This document shows positions 19,232 to 27,600 of a stretch of DNA of 64,000 bases, one piece after another; the stretch's first letter is position 1; each line of letters starts with the position of its first letter. The stretch lies in contig CAZNPU010000012.1 in assembly GCA_964575335.1 (NCBI GenBank), positions 25,922-89,921 of the forward strand, given 5' to 3'. The DNA is from CAZNPU01 sp964575335 (GTDB lineage Bacteria; Planctomycetota; Phycisphaerae; Phycisphaerales; SM1A02). A program made the position numbers and the translations under genes. Below the pieces are notes generated by a model. It was not told where the DNA came from, did not search any database, and saw only the letters and a list, made by a program, of their open reading frames with translations.

Positions 19232-19870
19232 ATGGGCACGAAAGACCCGCGCATTGATGCGTACATCGAAAAGTCAGCTGACTTCGCCAAACCCATACTC
19301 ACGCGTCTGCGCAAGCTTGTGCACAAAGGCTGCCCGGACGTGGTTGAAACCATCAAATGGGGCATGCCCGCCTTTGATTACAAAGGCCCGCTCTGCGGCA
19401 TGGCAGCGTTCAAGCAGCACTGCGCTTTTGGCTTCTGGAAAGCGGCGCTGTTGTTCGACGACAAGAACGCAGCGGACAATGCAAAAGTCACCTGGGGCGC
19501 GCCCGGACGGGAACCTATCCCGGCAAAGATAACCAGTGCTGATGACCTGCCCTCGGATGCAGCGATCCTGGCGATGATCAAAAAGGCGGTGAAGCTGAAT
19601 GACGAGGGCGTGAAGCTGCCGCGCACCAGCAAAACGCGCAAGCCGCTGCCCATGCCGAAGGATTTCGAAGCTGCGCTGAAGAAGTCCAAGCGCGCTGCTG
19701 CGAACTTTGAAGCCTTCAGCCCATCGTGCAAGCGCGAATACATCGAGTGGATTACCGAAGCCAAGCGCGAGGAAACTCGTCAGAAGCGCATCGCCACCGC
19801 GGTGGAATGGATCGCAGAAGGCAAGCAGCGGAACTGGAAATATCAGACAACAAAGAAAAAGGCAGAGTAA
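19232..19870 (+). CDS. YdeI/DUF1801-family protein
   Basis: 212 residues from ATG 19232, with AGGAG seven bases upstream. The N-terminal domain is DUF1801-like (PILTRLRKLVHKGCPDVVET, then IKWGMPAFDYKG and a second conserved strand region FGFWKAALLF). The C-terminal part is YdeI/OmpD-associated-like (PLPMPKDFEAALKKS, then FEAFSPSCKREYIEWITEAK and a basic tail). The whole protein matches the usual two-part arrangement. Family members have been linked to stress or antimicrobial-peptide tolerance, but the biochemical role is not established. It is soluble and very Lys-rich at the end. It is monocistronic, followed by nearly 500 bases that include a tandem repeat array. Confidence 0.85.
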   Translation: MGTKDPRIDAYIEKSADFAKPILTRLRKLVHKGCPDVVETIKWGMPAFDYKGPLCGMAAFKQHCAFGFWKAALLFDDKNAADNAKVTWGAPGREPIPAKITSADDLPSDAAILAMIKKAVKLNDEGVKLPRTSKTRKPLPMPKDFEAALKKSKRAAANFEAFSPSCKREYIEWITEAKREETRQKRIATAVEWIAEGKQRNWKYQTTKKKAE

Positions 19871-20119
19871 ACCGCGGGTGTCAGTCAGCGCGAGCGCTGT
19901 GTCATAGTGCGCGCAGCGCATGCAGCATCGCTGCGCGCATCAGCGCCATCACCCCCCTCCCGCCAACAGCGTACGTCAGCGCGATGGCTGCAACTGAACA
20001 TGCGCGCTACATGCCCAGGCTGCACGTTTCCGGACCCTTGCGTTCAACATGCTGCATTTTCGCAGGGAAGGTTCCTCAGGCGATCGATATTCAGCGTTGC
20101 TGTGCGCCGCATCACATGA

Positions 20120-20341
20120 CGTTTCGTAGAGCAAAACGGAATGTTCATCGTGCGATACGGAACTTCCGTCGAGCGATACGAAAGTTCCGTAGAACAATAC
20201 GGAACTTCCGTCGAGCGACACGGAAATCTCGTAGAGCGATACGGAACTTTCGTAGAACGACACGGAAGTCTCGTAGAGCGAAACGGGACTTCCGTAGAAC
20301 GATACGGGAGTTCCGTAGAGCAAAACGAAACTTCCGTATCC
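20120..20341. repeat. 21-bp tandem array with internal dyad symmetry
   Basis: Ten full 21-base units plus a 12-base partial unit run from 20120 to 20341 with no spacers. The consensus is close to ACTTCCGTAGAGCGATACGG plus A. Each unit holds TTCCGT and ACGGAA about eight bases apart, and adjacent units join as ACGGAACTTCCGT, so hairpins can form within and across units. Because 21 is a multiple of three and stops are absent, several frames stay open and encode heptads such as YGTSVER, but no start or ribosome site supports a gene. The array lies between the convergent YdeI-like and OsmC genes. Confidence 0.85.
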
Positions 20342-20354
20342 GTGCTCTCAGCCG

Positions 20355-20819
20355 TTACGCAGTCGTAGCTGGTTCGGGCAATTCGAACTCCACTGCTGTT
20401 TTTGCTGAGTTGGCGATGAAGCATGCGCCGTGCGCTTTGTCGTGCATTTCCCGCAGGGTCTGAATGTCGGGGGCGTTGTCGGCAAAGGTGATGCGCGGCC
20501 GCATGATCACGCGCGTGATCGCCATCTTGCCGGCGTCATTTTTTTCCAGAATGCCCACCGGCTCGTCCTCGTAGCTGTCAACCACCAGCCCCTGCTTGGA
20601 CGCCAGCGCAAGAAACGTGAGCATGTGACAACTGGCCATTGCGGCCACGAATGTTTCTTCAGGGTCGACGTTATCGGGATTGCCGCGGTAGTCGGGCGTG
20701 GCGGACATCGCCAGCATCCGGCCGTTCTTGAACGTGACCGTATGGTCGCGGCTATAGGATTTGACATCAAAATCGGGCGTTGTTCGCTGCCAGGATAGTG
20801 TCACACGATGCTCGGACAT
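20355..20819 (-). CDS. OsmC/Ohr-family protein
   Basis: 154 residues from ATG 20819, with GGAGG six bases upstream. The family reduces organic hydroperoxides with two cysteines. Here the first lies in FVAAMASCHMLTFLAL and the second in AHGACFIANSAK, the usual two places, so the peroxidatic pair is conserved. The N-terminal strands (VTLSWQR, and NPDNVDPEE before the first cysteine helix) fit the YhfA-OsmC subgroup. It is cytoplasmic. The frame runs further upstream, but that part has no homologous features and the ribosome site picks this start. It is divergent from gapA, with 360 bases between the two start codons. Confidence 0.9.
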   Translation of the reverse strand: MSEHRVTLSWQRTTPDFDVKSYSRDHTVTFKNGRMLAMSATPDYRGNPDNVDPEETFVAAMASCHMLTFLALASKQGLVVDSYEDEPVGILEKNDAGKMAITRVIMRPRITFADNAPDIQTLREMHDKAHGACFIANSAKTAVEFELPEPATTA

Positions 20820-21179
20820 GAAAAACCTCCAGTATCTCTTCTGCTCTCCGCCAGCGAACCGGGCAAGCAACCAGTTCGTCAGCGCAGGCAGACTCATCTG
20901 CCGTTTTTTTCGCTCGCGGCAGACGGCTTGCTCTTGCTGCTTGTCGCTGTGAACATCACAAGCATTGCCGGGCACACTGGCTGGGACAACGGGGCGGAGT
21001 GCGGGTTTCTTCAGGGGCCGACCGAACTGCCCCACCGCAGCGGCCCGGCGCGCAAGTGGAGGGTTTGATTCGCCGCCTGTTGCGTCATACGCTTGGCTTT
21101 TCCGCACAATTCCCCACCATCATCCCGCCCGCCGCTGCCGCGACCGGGCGGGTTCAGGAGCGAGACAGGAGCAACGCCC

Positions 21180-22202
21180 ATGGCTATTCGAGTTGGCATC
21201 AACGGGTTTGGTCGCATTGGTCGTCTGGTCTACCGGCAGGCAATTGAGCAGGGCGGCATCGAGATCGTTGGCGTGAATGATCTTGTGCCGGCCGACAACC
21301 TTGCCTACTTGCTCAAGCACGATTCCAACCACGGCAAGTTCTGTCACGACATTCAGGCTGCTGAGGACGGCTTTACCTGCGACGGCAAAAAGACCAGAAC
21401 CTTCTCGTTCAAAGACCCGGCTCAACTGCCATGGAAGGACCTGAACGTTGATTATGTGCTGGAATCCACGGGTCTGTTCACCGATTACGAGTCAGCGAAG
21501 AAGCATCTGGATGCCGGCGCAAAGCGCGTGGTGATTTCCGCGCCCACCAAGTCGACGCAGGAGGTGCGCACCTTCGCTTACAAGGTGAATCACGAACAGT
21601 ACGATCCGAGCAAGGATTACATCATCTCCAACGCTTCATGCACCACCAACTGCCTTGCACCCATCGCCAAGGTTATTAATGACGCCTTCGGCCTTGAGGA
21701 AGGCCTGATGACCACTGTGCACGCCGTCACCGCCACTCAGCCCACGCAGGACGGTCCATCCAAAAAGGACTGGCGCGGCGGACGCAACGCCTACACGAAC
21801 ATCATCCCCGCAGCCACCGGCGCTGCGAAGGCTGTTGCGCTGTGCATTCCCGAACTCAAGGGCAAGCTCACCGGCATGGCGTTCCGCGTTCCGGTGCCCA
21901 ACGTTTCGGTGGTTGACCTGACCTTCCGGTCGGCGAAATCCACGAACCTCAATGAGATCAACGCAGCGATGAAGGCTGCGGCTGAAGGTCCAATGAGCGG
22001 CGTGCTGGCCTACACCGAAGAGGAAGTCGTCAGCACCGACTTCATGAGCAGCACTTATTCGAGCATCTACGACGCCAAGGCGGCCATCGAACTCAGCGAC
22101 CGCTTCTTCAAGGTCGTGGCGTGGTACGACAACGAAATGGGCTACGCCACCCGCTGCGTCGACATGCTGCGCATGATGGCAGAGAAGGACGGCGTGAAGT
22201 AA
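21180..22202 (+). CDS. gap: Glyceraldehyde-3-phosphate dehydrogenase, type I
   Basis: 340 residues from ATG 21180, with AGGAG before it. It converts glyceraldehyde 3-phosphate, NAD(+) and phosphate to 1,3-bisphosphoglycerate in glycolysis. NAD-binding GINGFGRIGR is at residues 7-16, the active-site SNASCTTNCLAP has the nucleophile Cys154, and WYDNEMGYATR is near the C terminus. HAVTATQPTQDGPSKKDWRGGR (in two parts, the histidine and the phosphate-binding loop) is intact. Length and all catalytic residues are normal. It stands alone, not in an operon with pgk or tpiA. A palindromic dispersed repeat follows directly after the stop codon. Confidence 0.97.
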   Translation: MAIRVGINGFGRIGRLVYRQAIEQGGIEIVGVNDLVPADNLAYLLKHDSNHGKFCHDIQAAEDGFTCDGKKTRTFSFKDPAQLPWKDLNVDYVLESTGLFTDYESAKKHLDAGAKRVVISAPTKSTQEVRTFAYKVNHEQYDPSKDYIISNASCTTNCLAPIAKVINDAFGLEEGLMTTVHAVTATQPTQDGPSKKDWRGGRNAYTNIIPAATGAAKAVALCIPELKGKLTGMAFRVPVPNVSVVDLTFRSAKSTNLNEINAAMKAAAEGPMSGVLAYTEEEVVSTDFMSSTYSSIYDAKAAIELSDRFFKVVAWYDNEMGYATRCVDMLRMMAEKDGVK

Positions 22203-22238
22203 TTAGCAATAGCGATATCTCGCAGAATAGACAGAGCA

Positions 22239-22490
22239 ATCGGCCGATAGGCCAATGAGCAAAACCCACCGTTTGGCGTATGTACGCGGCAACGGTGGGT
22301 TTCGCTGCGCTCTACCCACCCTACGGATGGTTTCGATCTCGAGTTCTGCCCGAGCTGTATTGTTGCGTAGGGTGGGTAGAACGAATCGGCCGATAGGCCG
22401 ATGAGTGAAACCCACCGATTGATGTGTGCGTGCCTGCCCGTGTGCGTAGCGGCGGTGGGTTTCGCTGCACTCCACCCACCCTACGGATGG
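22239..22490. repeat. Dispersed palindromic repeat (GTAGGGTGGGT type), two copies
   Basis: Two related copies (about 22239-22330 and 22384-22490) each begin AATCGGCCGATAGGCC, contain AAACCCACCG...CGGTGGGTTTCGCTGC, and end ACCCACCCTACGGATGG. A perfect 14-base inverted pair, CTACCCACCCTACG (22312-22325) and CGTAGGGTGGGTAG (22366-22379), sits in the middle. Similar GTAGGGTGGG/CCCACC palindromes are scattered through many bacterial genomes and are often mis-annotated as small genes. It fills the space between gap and the next leftward gene and may also act as a bidirectional transcript end. Confidence 0.75.
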
Positions 22491-22493
22491 GCG

Positions 22494-23129
22494 CTATTGC
22501 AATTCATTGGATGCGGGCGGCTGGTCGCCGACTCTTCGTGATGTTTCTTCGATGTCGTCTTCGATCCATCCTAGCCATAACGGCGCAGCAACAAACAGCA
22601 TGTAGGCGAACACCACGAAAGCGCCGATGGCCAGCACCGGCAGCGGAAAGGCGATGCCTGCAATAAACAGCGCGATGAGCAGCACGCTCAGGAAAATCGC
22701 CACCCCGATCTTGCTTTCGCGACGGATGATGGCAGCCTGGTCCGGCGGGATCTGGTCCGCATCGGCCTGATCTTCGAAAACATCAACATCCGTTGCTGTT
22801 GCACCTCTCTCAGCCGCAGCAGCGACATCCTCTGCCCCGCTGCGTTGCATGTCAGCAGCCTGCGCTCTGCTATTGGTGCGGCGCTCAACTTCCGTCGCCA
22901 GCACCAACAGAATGTATGCTGCAAGCAATATGACTGCAGGCACGGACGCAGCAAACCACAGCGGCGAAACCATCAGCACCACCATGGCAATCAGACACAC
23001 GATCAGGATGATTCGCAGCTTCGACTGGCCCTCGCGCGCCAGGTAGTGCAGAAACCCCTCTTCCTGCGCAGGAGGAGCAGGACGATACCGTTGTGATGAT
23101 GATGCAGTGTGGTGGTATGGAGCAGCCAT
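22494..23129 (-). CDS. Membrane protein of unknown function, four predicted helices
   Basis: 211 residues from ATG 23129, with AAGGAGAAG upstream. The N-terminal 40 residues are polar and proline-bearing (cytoplasmic). A helical pair follows (LRIILIVCLIAMVVLMVS and FAASVPAVILLAAYILLVLA), then a 70-residue charged loop rich in Ala, Asp and Glu, then a second pair (IGVAIFLSVLLIALFIAGIA and VLAIGAFVVFAYMLFVAAPL). The C terminus is acidic. No family is recognised. The arrangement of two hairpins around an acidic cytoplasmic loop suggests a small integral scaffold or sensor, but nothing in the neighbourhood indicates a job. Confidence 0.65.
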   Translation of the reverse strand: MAAPYHHTASSSQRYRPAPPAQEEGFLHYLAREGQSKLRIILIVCLIAMVVLMVSPLWFAASVPAVILLAAYILLVLATEVERRTNSRAQAADMQRSGAEDVAAAAERGATATDVDVFEDQADADQIPPDQAAIIRRESKIGVAIFLSVLLIALFIAGIAFPLPVLAIGAFVVFAYMLFVAAPLWLGWIEDDIEETSRRVGDQPPASNELQ

Positions 23130-23736
23130 GGCGCTTCTCCTTGCAGACAATGGACCCTGGTGAACAGATTGATCTGTCTGTGATCTAAACAACAAGCGAT
23201 TCCCTGCATCTGCCTGCCGCAATGCTTCATGATGCGCAAGCCGCTGATTCCTGAGCCTGCTGTTTGTTTACGAATCAGCAGCAGAGCTGCTTACACTTGC
23301 AGCGATGCGATGCACAACCTGCACCAAGGTCTTCAATCAAGCCTTGCGCGGATAGAGATGGAAAGCAAGTTTATTTCGCGAAGAAGCAATTAATGATTCA
23401 ATTCACAAAGTCAACGTTGATATTCAAAGCCCGGGTGTTCAAAGTTTGTGAATCGAATCACAATGCGCGTATAACAGAACTGATGAGATGCGCAACCGAC
23501 TGTTGATCAATCAATCAATCAATCATTCATTCATTCATTCATTGAAAGCTGTCGGCGTGGATCGATGCGCAGCGAGCACAGCAATAGATATGAGCATGTT
23601 GCGCCGGCATTCATTTCTTATTGATGAGCTGCGCGCCTTGCGGGGCTGATGGTTGTTGTCCATCTATCGCAGGACAAGAACAGGTTTCGAGAACAGCAGC
23701 ACTAACAGCAGCACTGAACTGGGATCAGCGCTGCTA
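23130..23736. other. Long intergenic region with low GC
   Basis: About 600 bases between two leftward genes are visibly less GC-rich than the surroundings. They contain the tetranucleotide microsatellite listed separately. Short open frames occur but none has coding character. The promoter of the membrane-protein gene should lie at the right edge of 23130-23250. No RNA gene or hairpin terminator was recognised. Confidence 0.4.
23503..23543. repeat. AATC / ATTC tetranucleotide microsatellite
   Basis: About four copies of AATC run directly into about five copies of ATTC, giving a mirror-like TGATCAATCAATC...ATTCATTCATTG tract. It is non-coding and may be length-variable between strains. Confidence 0.75.
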
Positions 23737-24579
23737 TCAAATGGTCAGCCCGTCATACGACAGCGCCATGCCAGTGGGGAGTTGCGCATCAAGTTCCGCG
23801 TGGCGTATGTCGTGCGTCATGTGCGTGAAATACGTCTGCTGCGCGCCGATATGTTCCGCAGCGGCGATCGCTTCATCTACTGTCATGTGCGTGGGGTGCT
23901 TGCGATAGCGCAGCATGTCCAGCACAAGCGTGCGAAGATTGGTCAGCCGCGGCCAGGTTTCAGGCGGAATCGCAGAAACATCCGTGCAGTATGCCAGCGG
24001 AAGCGGGCCGGGCTGATGCGTTGCAATGCGTCCCTGCGCATCGAGCGCTTCGATGCGAAAGCCCAGCACCGGCAGCCGACCGTGCAGCAGACGCAGCGGC
24101 GTCAGACGTATGCCGTGCAGGTCCAGCGGCTGCTCGGGGTCGATCGCGTGGGGAATCAATGATGCGACGAACGAATCGTTCACGTTGTTGTGGCGTTCGA
24201 AGATGTGGCGGTACACCCGGTGCAGGTGTTCCAGCGTGGGCTGCTCAGCAAATATGTCAATGGGCGATTGCATGAGCACGTTGAACCGCCGCACTTCATC
24301 AAGCCCGAAGGTGTGATCGACGTGGTTATGGGTGTAGACGATGGCGTCGCATCGCGTGAGCCGATGGCGCAGCGCCTGTTCGCGAAGATCGGGCGAGGTG
24401 TCGATCAGCAGTGCCCGCTGCTGGCCGTGTTCATCAGTAAAGCGCAGATACGCTGAGCACCGCGTTCGCTTGTCGCGCGGATCGGGCGATTCGCACACGG
24501 CGCAGTCACATCCAATCACCGGCACGCCGGCTGAAGTGCCCGATCCAAGAATCAGCAGTTGGACGTCACGAACAAGCAT
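23737..24579 (-). CDS. PhnP-like metallo-beta-lactamase-fold hydrolase
   Basis: 280 residues. The metal-binding YTHNHVDH (HxHxDH) is at about residues 82-89, preceded by LLIDTSPDLREQ with the conserved aspartate. LGSGTSAGVPVIGCDCAVC near the N terminus is the cysteine-containing loop typical of PhnP-type phosphodiesterases, and a late histidine lies in TYFTHMTHD. The family cleaves cyclic phosphates or similar phosphodiesters and binds Mn or Zn. No phosphonate genes are nearby, so a general role is more likely than C-P lyase. It sits 76 bases downstream of the giant AsmA-like gene on the same strand and could be cotranscribed. Confidence 0.85.
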   Translation of the reverse strand: MLVRDVQLLILGSGTSAGVPVIGCDCAVCESPDPRDKRTRCSAYLRFTDEHGQQRALLIDTSPDLREQALRHRLTRCDAIVYTHNHVDHTFGLDEVRRFNVLMQSPIDIFAEQPTLEHLHRVYRHIFERHNNVNDSFVASLIPHAIDPEQPLDLHGIRLTPLRLLHGRLPVLGFRIEALDAQGRIATHQPGPLPLAYCTDVSAIPPETWPRLTNLRTLVLDMLRYRKHPTHMTVDEAIAAAEHIGAQQTYFTHMTHDIRHAELDAQLPTGMALSYDGLTI

Positions 24580-24655
24580 GAGACAGGTATTTTAGGAGGC
24601 GCTCCGCTCCAAAGGACACAATGCAGCATCATCGCGCGCAGTCTTGCTCGTGTTG

Positions 24656-27600
24656 TTACGGATTGCGATTGCGGTCCCGATCGCGCGGGCGCAGCAAATC
24701 TTCCAGCAGTTTCCCGGGATCGCGGCCGTCGAGCAATTCGCGCAGCGTGCCTCGGAAACCCGCTTCAGCAGCGGCACGAGCGATATCGAAGTTCGGATCG
24801 ATCTGCGTCGTCAGGCTGCCGAATTGCCCCTGCGTCACCAGCGGCACGACGATCTGATCAGCGAATCCCTCCAGTTCCTGGAACGTATGTGCCAGACCTT
24901 CCAGCGGAATCTCGGTGCGCAGGTTTACGGTCCCATTGACAAGGTTGACCTGGCCGGAGTACACCAGATCGTACTTGTCGATGTGCACGACAAAGCGCTC
25001 GTATTGCACAATGCCGTTGCGGATGGTGGCGACGATCGGCTCGATCTCGCCGCGAATCGGCTGGTCATCGGCGCGCTTGGCCATGCGGAGCATCAGCAGC
25101 ATGACAGAGCCGGGATCGAACGCGACTTCACCCACCGTCATTCGTATGTCACTGCGCAGTCGGCTGACATCGCCGTCCAGCGGCAATACGACGTTCGACG
25201 CGGAGAACCGTAGCGGCTGCGCGGTTGTGCGCACGTCCGCAAGAATGGGATGCAGACGATACAGCAGTCGCTCACGCAGAGGCGGCGTGATGGCCAGTTC
25301 GCCCCGCAGCGCCTTATCTTCTGGAATCTGCAGCGCGTTCTCGCCGCCCTGCAAAGTTGCTTCAAGCCAGCCGTTGGGAGCGTCAATCCGCACATCAAGC
25401 GATCCGCCCTGAGACGAGAACGCATTGGCAGTGAACGTGCCGCTCATCTGCGGCCCCACCGCTGCGATCAGCATGCCCTGCATGTTCGCCAGCGCATCGG
25501 CCAGCGCCGTCGGCATGTGTTTCGCGCTGGCTGTCATAGTCAATTGCGCCTGAGCCGGATCGAATATGCCGGCGTCGGTGATCAGATTCGCAATCTGTCC
25601 CCGAATGTCCAGCATGCCCGACTCAGACTCGCGCGGCGCAGCAGGCGCTGAGGGCGCGGGCCTGGAAATCGCTCCGGGGGGCGGCGTCGCACCGGCAGGC
25701 CTTTGCTGTTGCTGCTGCTGTTGTTGTGCGCCTTCCGGTGCCTGCACCGCTGCTTCGCCTGCGAGCGTGAACTCGATGCCGCGGGCAAGGTTGCTGCTGG
25801 CCAGCGTGCCATGCAGGTCGCGGATCGTCGTCTGTACGCCGCCTTCATGCGTCAAGATCAGCGGGCCGCCTGCCAGCGAAGCGTCGATCAGCGCAGTTGC
25901 CGGATCAAACGCCTGATTGCGGAACATCGCCAGCGGCAGGTTGACGTGATCAATGATGATCGTCAGCGGCATGTCGGCGGCAACGCGAACGTGCTGCTGC
26001 TGCGCGGCGGCGGTGGCCTGCTGCGGATTCATTCGCTGCTCCAGAACCTGCCGGTCCATCTTCAGCACGATCGCGCCCGAGGCCAGGCTGATTGATTCCG
26101 GTGCGGTGGAAACAAGAACATTGCCTTCCATCCGCGGCATGGCTGTTTGAATTTCGGCGTGATAGATGCCGGCGTCTTCGCTGATCAGCGCCTGGAAGCT
26201 GCCGCCTTCGCCTGTCCATTGCGAGTAAGTGCCTGTCTGGGCGCCCAGCATTGACTCAACTTGCGACATGGCAATTTGCACAATGCCCAGGTCCAGTTCA
26301 GGCGAGGTCATTTCACCATCGCGAAACTGCGAACGCAGGCGATAGCGCGCATAGCCGAGCACGCTGTTTGTGCGCGGCCGAAATATGCCGACGTCTCCCG
26401 TTACGTTCAGCGCCAGCGCTGAACCTTCAACCATCAGTTGCGCATCAGCGATCAACTGTCGAAACCCAAGCGGCTCAACCAGCGAGGGCACCTGCCCCAG
26501 CGCCAGTTCCGTCACAGTGAGGCTTACGAGAATGGGCTGGGTACGCGAGAGTGTGTACTGAAAGCCCGGTCCGGCTGCGGGCAGTTCGAACGGTTGAATG
26601 TCAATGGACGCTGTCGCGGGCGCTTCGAGAACAATGGGATTCTCTTGATCGCGTTGAAGCAGCTGTGCCAGCTCAGGCGTGAGGATGAATGACACGTGCC
26701 CGCCGTCAACATAGAGCGCATCGGTGCGGCGCAGAGCGTTTATGCTGCCGTTGATTCGCTCAGAAGTTGCCTGCAACTCAGCATGCAGCCCCGCTTCTTC
26801 AGCGCTTGTGATCAAAGTCAGATTTGCTGAATTGCCCAATGCCGCATCGATAACGTGGGCTTGTTGCGGCACAAGACGCGCTACGGTTGACGCAGGCAGT
26901 TGCTCAATCGTCAAGGTGCCGATGGGCATGACCTGCGCAAGCGCAAGCTGGCCCTGCTCATCAAAGAGATTGGTGACAGTTTCTTCCCATGTAACGTTTG
27001 CGCCGTCGACATTGGCGCTGCCGGCAATTGTGATGTGCTGCTGCAGTTGCGGCGAATCGATGCGCACGTTGACGTCGCGTACCGTAAGCGGCAGCACAGC
27101 AGCCGAATCAATGCCGCTTTCCGCATCACCATCATCAATGCCGGCTGCTTCGCCACGCGGCACGTTGATCATGATCGGACCGTTCGCCTGCACCGTGCCC
27201 TGAGCAGCGTACAGCGGCAGCGGCCGGGCGCCGAGTGCCGGATCAACCGGCGGCAGAAGGAAAGAGTTCAGTTGAATGGTCAGGTCTGTGGGTTGGCTGA
27301 CGGCCAGCGATGTGTAGTCGCGGATCAGTTCCGGGTGGGCCGTTGGAGTTGTGATCAGCAGATGACTGCCGCGCACGGACAGATCATCAGGATCAATCAC
27401 GCCGCGCATCTCAAGCCGCGCCTGCGGCCCGACAGCAACAATGCTTACATCGCGCTGCGTGCCGGCAGAGAATATGGCGTTAATATCCATCACCGGACCA
27501 AAATCGCGCGATGCCACCACCGGCGTCGCCTGACGCAGCACCGGATCAAGCAGCGGCGACGGCACGCGCTCGCTGCGCACCGAGCCGGTGATGCGTTCAA

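Noticed and set aside
20120..20341. CRISPR array
   Set aside because: The 21-base units are directly joined with no unique spacers, and no cas gene is present.
20141..20368. Heptad-repeat small protein encoded by the 21-bp array
   Set aside because: No ribosome site; the open frames follow from unit length 21 and absence of stops, and several frames are equally open.
22203..22475. 90-codon minus-strand gene
   Set aside because: It lies inside the palindromic dispersed repeat and has the typical false peptide (VGRAQRNPP) of that element.
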